Shown in pieces: positions 54,052-62,872 of a DNA stretch of 64,000 nt (positions within the stretch are counted from its first letter, which is position 1; every line of letters starts with the position of its first letter). The notes below the pieces were generated by a model. It did not search any database. It worked only from the letters and a program-made list of their open reading frames with translations, and was not told the origin of the DNA. A program made the translations under genes and the position numbers. Source of the stretch: an uncultured Propionivibrio sp. (GTDB lineage: Bacteria; Pseudomonadota; Gammaproteobacteria; Burkholderiales; Rhodocyclaceae); the NCBI RefSeq assembly GCF_963666255.1, contig NZ_OY762657.1, forward strand, positions 124,001 to 188,000. Reading direction: 5' to 3'.

Positions 54052-55862
54052 TGCTGCGGACCACGTTTTGCCGTTCTGCCGCTGGCGCCGGCACGGTTCG
54101 GAAGGCCCAGCGACAGTGACTCGGCAATGACACGGAAGAGATCGGTGTTCTCCATCTGCCCATGCACTTTCTCGGCGCCCGGCCCCATTGCCGTCAGGAT
54201 GACGTCATCGCCCGAATGCACGCCCTGATTAGCCGCCCGCGCGCCTTTGTTCGGCAGATTGCCTTCGCGCAACACGGCCCCTGGCACCTCCTTGTATTTG
54301 TCATTGGCGACCATGATGCCGCTGGCGTTCTTGATCGCCGGGACGAACTCGCCGTCCATGAAGGGCTGGAAAGTATCGTAGTAATCGGGGGTTGCGCCAA
54401 ACACGAGGCGGATGCGGCGCGACACATCGACGCGGGACGGATAGCCGTCGGCGTCGGGATGCGGGTAATTCGGGAAGCCCGCGTCCTCGTAAATGCCAAC
54501 CTTGTTGCGCATCTCGCCGCCGGGCAGTTCGTCGTTGACCGTGCCGATCACGCTGACCGGATGGGAATGATCCGCCGTCACGAGGATCAGGGTGTTGTTA
54601 CCGTTTTGCCCAGCCCATTCCTTCGCCCGGGCGACCGCATTGTCGAGCATGATGGTGTCGTATATCGCGCGCTCCGGGTCCATCGAATGCGAATACTTGT
54701 CAATCCGCGCCGATTCGACGAGCAGGACGAATCCTTCCCGGTTCCGCGACAGCACTTTCAGCGCCGCCAGCATTTCCTCGACGATATCCGGTTGGTCGGG
54801 GAATTTCGCAACCGAACCCTTGCCGAGGAACTTGAGATCGAGCGCACCGTCGACGTTGCCGGTGTTGTACAGACCGAGCAATCGCGTCGTGCGGGCATCC
54901 GCCGCTGCCGCCAGCATTTCGGTCTTCGAGGTCGCCAGGCGGTAATTCGCCTGCTTGAACAGATCGATGTAATCGACATCGTCACTTCGCTTCGACCCCG
55001 GCGTCGACTTCGGCAGGAAGTTGGGAGAACCGCCGCCCATCATCACGTCGATTCCACTGTCGTAGAACATCTTGACGATGTCGTTGTAGTCGGAGCGACG
55101 GCGCGTGTGCGCCACCATCGCCGCCGGGGTGGCATCCTCGATTTCCGAATTGGTCACCGCGCCCACCGCCATGCCCTTGCGCTTGGCCAGCGCAGTCAGG
55201 GTGTCGACGCGGGGATGATCGAGTGTCTTCACGGCACGCGAACAATAGACGCCGAGCGCATTGACGCAGGATTTGTGCCCGGTCGTGTATGCATGCGCCG
55301 CGTTCGCCGAATCGGTGATGATCGAATCGGTGCCTTCGGTCGTCAGAAGCGCCATGTACGGCATGTCGTCCATGGCAAGCTTGCCCTTGTACTTGCCGTC
55401 CTCGATGCCTTTGGAAAGAATGCGCGCCGCCGTGCGGTGCCCGATCGAGAAGCCATCGCCGATGAACAGGATGACGTTCTTTGCCGTCCGTTTCGCCGGG
55501 GTGGCATAGACGTTCCACGTTACCGACCGGGTATGTGTTCCGTCCATCGCCGTGACTGTATATTGTCCGGGCTTGCTGATCGAGGCGTCGCGCAGCAGCA
55601 GACTGGAATACTCCTTGCCGTCTTCCCGCGCGATCAGCTCGCCGGCCCTGCCCAGGACTTTGGCATAGTCCTCGCCATTGATGGTGACCGACACATCCCG
55701 GGACTCGGTGACGCCCGGAAACTCGACCTTGAAGTCGAAGCGCGCACCGGTGACGATATCCGCCCGGTTGATCGGAAATACGGTCTGCGCCTGAGCGGGG
55801 AATGTCATTGCCGCGACACAGGCCAAAGCGGGGAGAGAGAAGAGCGGGCGCATGCGATTCAT
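54048..55862 (-). CDS. Alkaline phosphatase (PhoA superfamily)
   Basis: A 604-residue exported phosphomonoesterase. A signal peptide (LPALACVAAMTFPAQAQ) is followed by an N-terminal beta domain (about 30-125) absent from E. coli PhoA, then the catalytic domain: NVILFIGDGFS (metal Asp), ITDSANAAHAYTTG (nucleophilic Ser), ARIDKYSHSMDPE, VTADHSHP and GVHSGDDV (metal His/Asp). Three-metal alkaline phosphatases use two Zn and one Mg. The start may be ATG 55862 or 55853. It is translationally coupled to the DUF3299-ABC genes and near the PlcP/glycosyltransferase genes, consistent with phosphate starvation. Confidence 0.88.
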   Translation of the reverse strand: MNRMRPLFSLPALACVAAMTFPAQAQTVFPINRADIVTGARFDFKVEFPGVTESRDVSVTINGEDYAKVLGRAGELIAREDGKEYSSLLLRDASISKPGQYTVTAMDGTHTRSVTWNVYATPAKRTAKNVILFIGDGFSIGHRTAARILSKGIEDGKYKGKLAMDDMPYMALLTTEGTDSIITDSANAAHAYTTGHKSCVNALGVYCSRAVKTLDHPRVDTLTALAKRKGMAVGAVTNSEIEDATPAAMVAHTRRRSDYNDIVKMFYDSGIDVMMGGGSPNFLPKSTPGSKRSDDVDYIDLFKQANYRLATSKTEMLAAAADARTTRLLGLYNTGNVDGALDLKFLGKGSVAKFPDQPDIVEEMLAALKVLSRNREGFVLLVESARIDKYSHSMDPERAIYDTIMLDNAVARAKEWAGQNGNNTLILVTADHSHPVSVIGTVNDELPGGEMRNKVGIYEDAGFPNYPHPDADGYPSRVDVSRRIRLVFGATPDYYDTFQPFMDGEFVPAIKNASGIMVANDKYKEVPGAVLREGNLPNKGARAANQGVHSGDDVILTAMGPGAEKVHGQMENTDLFRVIAESLSLGLPNRAGASGRTAKRGPQQ

Positions 55863-55897
55863 CCGTCGTGGTGGGAACGACCCAAAGCATAGAAAGA

Positions 55898-55920
55898 TCA
55901 GGTTAAGAAAATATGACGGC
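55898..55920 (-). promoter_or_regulatory. Possible PHO-box half-site upstream of the phosphatase
   Basis: Minus strand CCGTCATATTT at 55919-55909 matches the CTGTCATAAAT half-site at most positions, about 50 bases before the phosphatase start. The second half, 11 bases on, is poor. A weaker pair with GTCAT and GTCTT 11 bases apart occurs upstream of the PlcP-like gene near 59411-59427. Confidence 0.3.
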
Positions 55921-56030
55921 ATCGGGCGTTCAACACCTCGTGTTCCGCCCCCTCCCGAAATCGGCGCAATCCCCCCTCCTGCCCAACGGCACGCCCGATC
56001 AGCCGATGGACCGATCGCCCCGGCATCCGC

Positions 56031-57098
56031 TCAGGAGAGCTTTCCGGTTGCCGTCGATAGTCCGGCGTTGCCGGCCTTTGGCTGCCGCAGTGTCTCGGGA
56101 ATCACCTGGAGCGCCGCCAGCAACTGCGTCGTCGCGCCATGCCAGGAGAATTTCTCGGCATGCCGGCGCACGGCGCTGCGCGACAGTTTGAGTGCGCCCA
56201 GACAGGCTTCGTGCAGATCACGATGCATGACCCCACCCGCCGAGTCGCCGATCACATCGATCGGTCCGGGGGCAGGAAACGCGGCGACCGGGGTGCCGCA
56301 GGCCATCGATTCGACCATGACCAGCCCGAAGGTGTCCGTGACGCTGGGAAAGACCATCACATCCGCCGAGCGATAGAGGCGTGCCAAGGCCTCGCCGTTG
56401 AGGACACCGAACCAGCGCGCTTCGGGGAAGCTCGCTTGCAGGCGTGCGCGCTCGGGCCCCTCCCCGGCAACCCATTTTTCGCCGGGGAGGTCGAGTTCCA
56501 GAAAAGCGTCAACCTGCTTCTCGACGGCGATGCGACCGACATAGAGGAAGACCGGTCGCCGGTCGACGACCTCGCACTCGCCGGTATCGTTGAAGATGGA
56601 GAAATCGACGCCACGCGACCACAAGCGGGGATGGCGGAAGCCGCGCGCGTGCAAATCGGCGACGATGATCGGCGTCGGCGCCAGCGTTGCGCATGCGGCG
56701 TTATGGAAGCTGCGCAGCAGGGCGTACGTCCAGGCGAGCGGCACGCCGAACCGCAGCTGCACATATTCCGGAAAGCGGCTGTGGTAGGCGGTGGTGAACG
56801 GCCACCCGCGGCGGCGCGCGATGTTTCGCGCCATCCATCCGAGTGGCCCTTCGGTGGCGATGTGCAGGCAATCGGGCGCGAAGGCGTCGATCCGCCGTTC
56901 GAGCTTGCGCCGCGTCGTCAATGCCAACGAGATTTCCGGGTAGGTCGGACACGGAATCGACCTGAATTCGAGCGGGGAAACGAGTTCGACCGCATGCCCC
57001 ATGGCTTCGAGTTCCCGGCGCGTCATTTTCAGCGTGCGAACGACGCCATTCACCTGTGGTTCCCAGGCATCGCTAACGATCAGTATTCTCAGTGCCAT
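56031..57098 (-). CDS. GT4 family glycosyltransferase
   Basis: A 355-residue GT-B enzyme. N-terminal ILIVSDAWEPQVNGVVRTL and AYHSRFPEYVQLR belong to the MgtA/mannosyl- and glycolipid-forming GT4 group; the C-domain has FLYVGRIAVEKQ, WVAGEGPER and SVTDTFGLVMVESMACGTPV with a D-x7-E variant of the nucleotide-sugar motif. It probably transfers a sugar to a diacylglycerol-type or polyprenyl acceptor. It overlaps the small upstream gene by 10 bases and is last in the plcP operon. Confidence 0.88.
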   Translation of the reverse strand: MALRILIVSDAWEPQVNGVVRTLKMTRRELEAMGHAVELVSPLEFRSIPCPTYPEISLALTTRRKLERRIDAFAPDCLHIATEGPLGWMARNIARRRGWPFTTAYHSRFPEYVQLRFGVPLAWTYALLRSFHNAACATLAPTPIIVADLHARGFRHPRLWSRGVDFSIFNDTGECEVVDRRPVFLYVGRIAVEKQVDAFLELDLPGEKWVAGEGPERARLQASFPEARWFGVLNGEALARLYRSADVMVFPSVTDTFGLVMVESMACGTPVAAFPAPGPIDVIGDSAGGVMHRDLHEACLGALKLSRSAVRRHAEKFSWHGATTQLLAALQVIPETLRQPKAGNAGLSTATGKLS

Positions 57099-57340
57099 TC
57101 CTTATCGTCCCGTAATATGACCAACAGTTCACTCACACAACGCGGCAGGGGTTTTCCGGCGGCCGTGCGATTCATCGCCGCGACGGATCGACCGAAACTG
57201 TCGCGTTCCTCGCGGCTCGCCCGCGCCGCCATGACACTTCGCCGGCAACGCCAGCGGACACGGCCGCCGGTGACGATCTGGCGCATCTCCTCGATGGGAT
57301 GACTGCGCCGACAGTGATAACAGAATCGTTGCGTCGCCAT
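57089..57340 (-). CDS. Small Cys-containing (zinc-ribbon-like) protein
   Basis: An 83-residue basic protein. FCYHCRRSHP near the N-terminus and RWRC (residue 32) give a partial CxxC...C arrangement that could bind zinc. No family is recognised. It lies between two glycosyltransferase genes and its stop overlaps the start of the second (ATGGCACTGA), which supports translation. The ribosome site is weak. Confidence 0.5.
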   Translation of the reverse strand: MATQRFCYHCRRSHPIEEMRQIVTGGRVRWRCRRSVMAARASREERDSFGRSVAAMNRTAAGKPLPRCVSELLVILRDDKEWH

Positions 57341-57413
57341 GACCGGGATCGTCCTCTCACGGGTGCATCGGTTGATGGAAATCGCATCCAGGACAATTGA
57401 ATTCCACCGGCGT

Positions 57414-58607
57414 TCACATCGGCATCAGGCCGAAGCCGGACGATTGCGCACGCGCGTGAGCGGCAACGATCTGGCGATAGAGCGCCGCCATGCGACCTGC
57501 CAGCCGCTCGTCCGACCACTCGGCCGCGTATTCCCGGCCCTCGACCGCCAGACGCTTGCGCCAGTCTCCGCTCAGCAGCAGGAGCGACAGCATCCGGGCG
57601 AAGGCCGCCGGCGAATCCTCAGGCACCACTGCGCCCCGTTTGGCGCCGAGGATGTCGCGGGTTCCCATCTCCGCCAGCGCCAGGACCGGCAAGCCGGCCG
57701 CCATCGCTTCGAGCAGGACCAGGCCTTGCGTTTCCGTACGCGAGGCAAATACAAAGACATCGGCGGCGGCATAACACGCCGGCAATTCGGTCTGGCGATC
57801 GAGATAGCCGATGAACTGCACATTGCGCTCAAGTCCTTGTGCCGTGACCTTCTGCTGCAGATAGCCCAAAGCCGGCCCCTCGCCAGCGATCAGCAAGAGG
57901 AGATCGGGCACCGACGCACGCGCCAGCGCGGCCACTTCCAGCAGGTAATGTATGTTTTTCTCATGGGCGACGCGTCCGACGAACAAGGCCACCGGCCGGG
58001 TCGGCGCGATGCCGTGGCGCGCCCGGAAATCGGCACGGGCGCTGTCATGCGCGCTCGCCTGCACGGGAATTCCCGTCGGCAGGATATGCATCGGCTTCCT
58101 CACACCATACGTGAGCAAGCGGGCGTGAATGGCCTGCGACGGAACGATGACGGCATCGAGGGAATTGCATTGCCAGCGCGAGAAGCGCCGTGTGGCGCCC
58201 CTCAACAGTCCGGAAGGAACGAAGGGCGCGTAATGCTTGAGGTATTCCTCGAACAACGTGTGGTAGGTGGCAATGACCGGCGTGCCATGACGCCGCGCCG
58301 CAGCAATGCCAGCGTAATGGGCAACGAAGGGCGTCTGGATGTGGATCAGGTCGCAGCCCCTGCTGACGGCGCGATCGACGGCAGTGTGCATGGCGTGCCA
58401 CCGGACCAGCCGGTCTTCCGGATCGAACGGCAGGACACGGGCGGCGACGCGCTCGATCCAGGCGTCGCGATCGACGCTGCCGTAGTCCGGCGCGATCAGG
58501 CTGACCTCGATACCGTTCTTCTGCAATGAGTGGCGGTACGTCTGGATGGCCGTCGAGACACCGTTGATGCGGGGAAAATAGACGTCCGAAACCATCAGGA
58601 CACGCAT
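57414..58607 (-). CDS. GT4 family glycosyltransferase
   Basis: A 397-residue GT-B enzyme. VLMVSDVYFPRINGVSTAI and TYHTLFEEYLKHY mark the acceptor domain; LFVGRVAHEKN, LIAGEGPALGYL and SRTETQGLVLLEAMAAGLPV (complete E-x7-E) mark the nucleotide-sugar domain. It resembles the GT4 enzymes making glycosyl-diacylglycerols. Its start overlaps the PlcP-like gene by 13 bases, a coupling seen between plcP and the agt glycosyltransferase in phosphate-starvation lipid remodelling. The sugar is unknown. Confidence 0.88.
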   Translation of the reverse strand: MRVLMVSDVYFPRINGVSTAIQTYRHSLQKNGIEVSLIAPDYGSVDRDAWIERVAARVLPFDPEDRLVRWHAMHTAVDRAVSRGCDLIHIQTPFVAHYAGIAAARRHGTPVIATYHTLFEEYLKHYAPFVPSGLLRGATRRFSRWQCNSLDAVIVPSQAIHARLLTYGVRKPMHILPTGIPVQASAHDSARADFRARHGIAPTRPVALFVGRVAHEKNIHYLLEVAALARASVPDLLLLIAGEGPALGYLQQKVTAQGLERNVQFIGYLDRQTELPACYAAADVFVFASRTETQGLVLLEAMAAGLPVLALAEMGTRDILGAKRGAVVPEDSPAAFARMLSLLLLSGDWRKRLAVEGREYAAEWSDERLAGRMAALYRQIVAAHARAQSSGFGLMPM

Positions 58608-59377
58608 GCTTCTTCCTTTCGTTCTGGCAATGCTCCGGGCATGGCTGCGCCCCAGTTGAGGAGTTCGAGGCGCCCGTCGAGGTGTTCGACGATCGCGGTG
58701 CAGCTATCGACCCAGTCGCCGCAATTGACATAGCAAAGACCGTCGATTTCACGGATCTGTGCCCAATGGATATGACCGCAGATGATGCCGTCGAGGCCGC
58801 GCTGGCGCGCCGAGTGGATCGCTGCGTCCTCGAAATCGAAGATGAACTGCATCGCCTTCTTGATCCGGCGCTTGGCGTAACCGGCCAGCGACCAGTAGCA
58901 ATGCCATCCGAATCGCCGCCGGAAGAAGGAAATCACGGCATTGACGCGGACCAGCGCGTTGTACATGACGTCGCCGAGAACTGCTACCCAGCGGTGATGG
59001 CGCGTGATCTGATCGAATTCGTCGCCATGCAGGAGGAGGAAACGGCGTCCGTCGGCAAGCTCATGCACGACTTCCCGGACGATGCTTATGTCGCCAAAGG
59101 CGATGCCAAAGTAATCGCGCAGGGCCTCGTCATGATTGCCGGGGATGAAGACGACGCGTTCGCCATGGCGCGCCCGGCGCAGGATCTTCTGCACCACCGT
59201 GTTCTGCGCCTCGGTCCAGACAACATGGCGGCGCATGGCCCAAAAATCGATGATATCGCCGATCAGGAACAGGTTTTCCGCCTCCGTCTCGCGCAGAAAC
59301 CCCAGCAGCGCATCCGCCTGACAGGCACGGGTGCCCAAATGGATATCGGAGATGAAGATGGATCGTACGACACGCAT
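58595..59377 (-). CDS. Metallophosphoesterase, PlcP/LpxH-like
   Basis: A 260-residue calcineurin-like phosphoesterase with all metal motifs: SDIHLG, GDIIDFW, GNHDE, LLHGDEFD and GHIHWA. It matches the group annotated as UDP-2,3-diacylglucosamine hydrolase that includes PlcP, a phospholipase C-like enzyme releasing diacylglycerol from phospholipids in alphaproteobacteria. Adjacent, overlapping glycosyltransferase genes favour the PlcP role over LpxH. It is the first gene of its operon. Direct LpxH function in lipid A synthesis remains the alternative. Confidence 0.78.
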   Translation of the reverse strand: MRVVRSIFISDIHLGTRACQADALLGFLRETEAENLFLIGDIIDFWAMRRHVVWTEAQNTVVQKILRRARHGERVVFIPGNHDEALRDYFGIAFGDISIVREVVHELADGRRFLLLHGDEFDQITRHHRWVAVLGDVMYNALVRVNAVISFFRRRFGWHCYWSLAGYAKRRIKKAMQFIFDFEDAAIHSARQRGLDGIICGHIHWAQIREIDGLCYVNCGDWVDSCTAIVEHLDGRLELLNWGAAMPGALPERKEEACVS

Positions 59378-59888
59378 GACGCACAGATTGCGCGTCGAAT
59401 GTTACGGCGTTAAGACGAGCAGATGACGCTGATATTGCGAAGGCGTTAGAACGGAAAACGGATGCCAGTCGACCATGCCGGGTTGGCATGCGGTCCGTCG
59501 CAGTGGCTTATGGGCAGCGGAACCGCGGGTTTCGGCAGCCGGGGGCGGGAGGTGAGCCATACCAGTCGTTGTCCCGAACCAACGCTTCGGGCTGCATCTC
59601 ATCGCTTGCCTGACGTCAATGACGCTATTGCCATATTTCCTGCCGACGAATTCTCTTCGTACTGTCTCTGCTTGACCATGGGGCTCAATGCCTGTTCTGC
59701 CGTCCGTGATTTCTCATATTGGGGAAACACTTACGAGGTCGGCCGAATTGTATTGACTGACCATGCGCGTATCGTGGGGCACGTGGCCGCGATGATTTGC
59801 ACGATTCTCCGTCGGCAAATTGAGCCTGAAGGCTTGGCGACGGCCCATTCGTACGATGTTGGCAACTCAGACAGGACTGGAGACTCAC
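59378..59888. other. Intergenic region, no gene supported
   Basis: About 510 bases between the divergent plcP-like and DUF2934 genes. Overlapping open frames (for example 59462-59941) have no recognisable product and run into the DUF2934 gene out of frame. It should contain the plcP promoter near 59400-59460. Confidence 0.4.
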
Positions 59889-60122
59889 GTGAAATCTTTG
59901 GAAAGCAAAGGAAAACAAGGAAAACGGTTCGTAGCCCATAACGGGCCGGAGAATTCTTCTTTAAGCGATGAAGAACGACTTGAACACATAAGAACCGCCG
60001 CCTATTTCAAGGCCAGCTCACGCCAATTTGATGCAGGCCAGGAACTGGATGATTGGCTCGAAGCAGAGGCAGAATTCAACGCAAGAACTCAGGAGGGTCC
60101 GTGTCGAGCAAATGAAGCGTGA
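59889..60122 (+). CDS. DUF2934 family small protein
   Basis: A 77-residue protein ending in the DUF2934 signature: RIRTAAYFKASSRQFDAGQ-like sequence (here HIRTAAYFKA) then ELDDWLEAEAEF (about 55-66). GTG 59889 is preferred because GGAG lies 6 bases upstream; upstream ATG 59856 is possible. DUF2934 proteins are small cytosolic proteins of unknown function, often expressed under stress. The front half is Lys/Gly/Ser-rich. Confidence 0.7.
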   Translation: MKSLESKGKQGKRFVAHNGPENSSLSDEERLEHIRTAAYFKASSRQFDAGQELDDWLEAEAEFNARTQEGPCRANEA

Positions 60123-60172
60123 TTCCCGTTGCTGCGTAAAGCAGGCGGTTTTCCATGTATTTGATGACGGAA

Positions 60173-60203
60173 TATTGTTCCCTCCCATGCCAAGGGAACA
60201 ATA
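60173..60203 (+). terminator. Hairpin between DUF2934 gene and the next small gene
   Basis: Arms TATTGTTCCCT and AGGGAACAATA, eleven perfect pairs, 9-base loop, with TTTTTT about 12 bases beyond. It could terminate the DUF2934 transcript or regulate the gene that starts 37 bases further on. Confidence 0.5.
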
Positions 60204-60239
60204 GACCAACAGCGTTTTTTAACATATACGGATCGCAAA

Positions 60240-60446
60240 ATGGACAGTCACCCCAAACAGATCGTCGGACGCTACGTCCGGTTGAAAGCGGCAGCATTTC
60301 GAAAAGTCATGAAAAAAGCCGACTGTTCGAAAGCGGCGGAGAATCTATTCGTGGTCGCTGCAATAGCGCGAGGAGTAAATAAGCTAATCTGCTATGGCAA
60401 CGGTCTCCGCCTTGCCGTTTCTCCATGCGATATCGTACTGGTATAG
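60240..60446 (+). CDS. Small uncharacterised protein
   Basis: A 68-residue basic protein (QIVGRYVRLKAAAFRKVMKK, then AENLFVVAAIARGVNKLICYG). No family is recognised. The regular charge pattern and a hydrophobic C-terminal half suggest a folded small protein. The ATG has only a weak upstream purine stretch. It converges on the response regulator, ending 11 bases from it. Confidence 0.5.
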   Translation: MDSHPKQIVGRYVRLKAAAFRKVMKKADCSKAAENLFVVAAIARGVNKLICYGNGLRLAVSPCDIVLV

Positions 60447-60457
60447 AAGGTGAGCCA

Positions 60458-61066
60458 TCACCTTTTTGTGCCGGCTTCCAGGCAGAAACGCACCAATTGC
60501 GGAATATTGTCAGCTTCCAGCTTGTCCATTATTCTGGCCTTGTGGACCTCGACTGTACGAGGGCTTATACCGAGATCTTCAGCGATCTCCCGGTTATGAC
60601 GACCGGTAATGATCAGTTCCATGACTTCGTATTCACGCGGGGTGAGTTGAGCCAGTCGATGTGTGAAGCGATCCCGCTCCTGCTTTGACTGAGCAATAAC
60701 GCTCTGCTGCGCAAAGGATTCGTCGATAGCCTCGAGCAACCTGCTTTCATTAAGGGGCTTTTCAAGGAAATCGATGGCGTTCGAGCGAAATGCCTCACGT
60801 GCCGAATTGACATCACCATGTCCAGTAATAATGACCACGGGCAGAGAACATCCACGTTCTCGAAGTTCTCTTTGTAATTCGAGACCGTTCATTCCAGGCA
60901 TGCGAATGTCAAGAATCAGGCAGCCTAGCCAATCTGGACGCACAGCCGTCAAAAAGCTGGCTGCATCTGCAAAAACCACTGTTTGATAGCCTCTTAAACC
61001 GAGCATAAGGCCAAGGGAATCTCTGACGGATGCATCATCATCCACGATGTAAACAGCGTTACTCAT
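60458..61066 (-). CDS. FixJ/NarL-type response regulator
   Basis: A 202-residue regulator: receiver domain (VYIVDDDASVRDSLG with the acidic pocket, phospho-acceptor Asp in LILDIRMPGMNG, Lys in LEKPLN) and a C-terminal LuxR-type HTH (LTPREYEVMELIITGRHNREIAEDLGISPRTVEVHKARIMDKL). ATG 61066 has GGAAAG 4 bases upstream and overlaps the kinase stop by 8 bases. It is the partner of that kinase. Targets probably include the divergent UspA-like and antiporter genes; this is inference. Confidence 0.92.
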   Translation of the reverse strand: MSNAVYIVDDDASVRDSLGLMLGLRGYQTVVFADAASFLTAVRPDWLGCLILDIRMPGMNGLELQRELRERGCSLPVVIITGHGDVNSAREAFRSNAIDFLEKPLNESRLLEAIDESFAQQSVIAQSKQERDRFTHRLAQLTPREYEVMELIITGRHNREIAEDLGISPRTVEVHKARIMDKLEADNIPQLVRFCLEAGTKR

Positions 61067-62675
61067 AGTTCTTTCCACGCAGTCCTTTCCTAGCTTCGAT
61101 TGGGAGCGTCAACCAAAAAATTCCATGACCATCCAGGTCCGCCGTGAGCGTTCCGCCGTGCGTTTCAACGATGGCCCTGCTGATTGCAAGTCCAAGTCCA
61201 AGGCCGTTTGACTTTGTCGAGCTGAACGCTTCGAATACCTGTTTTTCCAGCGACGGTGGCAATCCGGGCCCATTGTCGGATATCTCAATCGTGACGCGGC
61301 TTCCTTCATCGACGAGTACCTTGAGCGAAATGATTTTTTCCCCCGATTTGGTTTCAATAACGGCATCGAATGCATTCGCCAAAAGGTTACGTAGCACCAC
61401 CTCAATTTGCAAACGGTCAGCGCTGAGTGTAATCGAAGGAATCTCGCCAACAGAAAAAACCACCCTTGCCGCCGCCGCCTGGTCACGAAAACTGTCGGCA
61501 ACCGAAGTAATGAGCTCTGGCAAGGAGATGAGTTCCAATTGCGTTGTCCCCGTCCTGAAAAAATCGCGTAAGCGCGCGACAATGCCTGCGGCGCGTCCGG
61601 CTTCTCCGATGATTTTCCGAATCACATCGCGAAATTGTTGATCGGTAGTGCCACGCGCCAGTAATTGCTCACATGCGGAACCGTAGGCGACAAGCGCAGT
61701 GAGTGGCTGATTGAGTTCGTGGGCCAACGCACCGGCCATTTCGCTAGCGGCCGCGAGGCGCAGGGAATGGCGTAACTCGCTGGTCAAGCGGCGGTGCTCG
61801 TCAACGGCAAGCCCAATCAGGAAGCCAATAAGTGCGAGCAGGAACGCTCGCATTTGCAGTTCGAACAGGGATATGTCTGCCGAATCTTGAGCCAGCCCAC
61901 CAATCACCATCCCTATTTGGAGTGTGGATACGCAGAAGATTGCGCCAGCGAGCCCTTGACGCGATGCGGCCCAGACCAGCGGCAAAAAGAGCATGTAGAA
62001 GTAACGGAAGTTCGCTGTTGCACCTGGTACAAAGGCAATCCATAAAACGAGTACGGTCAGCACCGAATAAGCCGCTGTTTCCCCCCGGAAAATCGCATCA
62101 AAAAAAACTCTGCGATGCTGCTCGCTTTGAAGCCACCAGAACAAGGGCATGGTAACGAAAATTCCAACGCTATCGCCAATCCAGAAACGCATGACAGCGT
62201 CGCCCCATTCAGATCTCGGGAGCATATCTGTGATCAGCAATTGGGAAATGAAGAGAAGACTGTTGGCGAGCGACCCGAACACAATGATGCTCGTCCATAA
62301 CAGCAGGCTTTTCCGGTCATTGAAGAGACCACCCTCGGGGAAATATCGCTTAAGGCAGAAAGCTATTGCCAGATAGCCAAAACTGAGTACACATCCGAGC
62401 CAGAGAGTGACCGACAGCCCGCCAGGGATGTGACGGACAAGGATTTCGCTGGCAACCAGACTGGCGAAGAGTGCGTAGATCGACCCATATCCGTGACGCA
62501 CGATAAACAACAGGCCGAGGGCCGGAGCTGGATTCCATGGGGTTACATTCAAATCGAGTAGCGGCGATACGTAGCTTGCCCAGTCGAGCAGTACATAGAG
62601 CACGACAAAGAGAAAAGACGCTCCCACCGCCGTCAGCTTCTCCGCAACAGGCCGAAAACCAATCCGATTCGTCAT
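61059..62675 (-). CDS. MASE1-domain sensor histidine kinase
   Basis: A 538-residue membrane kinase. Eight or so N-terminal helices form a MASE1-like sensor (NVTPWNPAPALGLLFIVRHG, about 45-65, is typical). A coiled linker leads to the phospho-acceptor region EMAGALAHELNQPLTALVAYG with the conserved His, then HATPase motifs NLLANAFDAV, DNGPGLP and GLGLAISRAIVE. ATG 62675 is used; TTG 62690 is an alternative and neither has a strong ribosome site. MASE1 ligands are unknown. It forms an operon with the FixJ-type regulator. Confidence 0.9.
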   Translation of the reverse strand: MTNRIGFRPVAEKLTAVGASFLFVVLYVLLDWASYVSPLLDLNVTPWNPAPALGLLFIVRHGYGSIYALFASLVASEILVRHIPGGLSVTLWLGCVLSFGYLAIAFCLKRYFPEGGLFNDRKSLLLWTSIIVFGSLANSLLFISQLLITDMLPRSEWGDAVMRFWIGDSVGIFVTMPLFWWLQSEQHRRVFFDAIFRGETAAYSVLTVLVLWIAFVPGATANFRYFYMLFLPLVWAASRQGLAGAIFCVSTLQIGMVIGGLAQDSADISLFELQMRAFLLALIGFLIGLAVDEHRRLTSELRHSLRLAAASEMAGALAHELNQPLTALVAYGSACEQLLARGTTDQQFRDVIRKIIGEAGRAAGIVARLRDFFRTGTTQLELISLPELITSVADSFRDQAAAARVVFSVGEIPSITLSADRLQIEVVLRNLLANAFDAVIETKSGEKIISLKVLVDEGSRVTIEISDNGPGLPPSLEKQVFEAFSSTKSNGLGLGLAISRAIVETHGGTLTADLDGHGIFWLTLPIEARKGLRGKNYE

Positions 62676-62765
62676 GAGCTTTGGACGCAATCACAATAAT
62701 TTGAAGACTATGCTAACAGTTCCCTTTCGTTTCTCTAACTGGGTTTACGTGATTGGCTCCGTGAA

Positions 62766-62777
62766 ATTCAGCTGAAT
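62766..62777. promoter_or_regulatory. Perfect 12-bp palindrome ATTCAGCTGAAT
   Basis: Midway in the 197-base region between the divergent kinase and UspA-like genes. Size and position would suit the FixJ-type regulator or another dimeric protein, but short palindromes can be chance. Confidence 0.35.
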
Positions 62778-62872
62778 CGAATATTTCCCCGCAGACCATC
62801 AGGAAATGTTGCTATCACGTACGGGGGTGCCCGAATTTTCAATGCCGCCTGATGCATTTAAGATAACTCGCT

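Noticed and set aside
59462-59941. 159-residue plus-strand frame before the DUF2934 gene
   Set aside because: No recognisable domain, and it overlaps the better-supported DUF2934 start out of frame.
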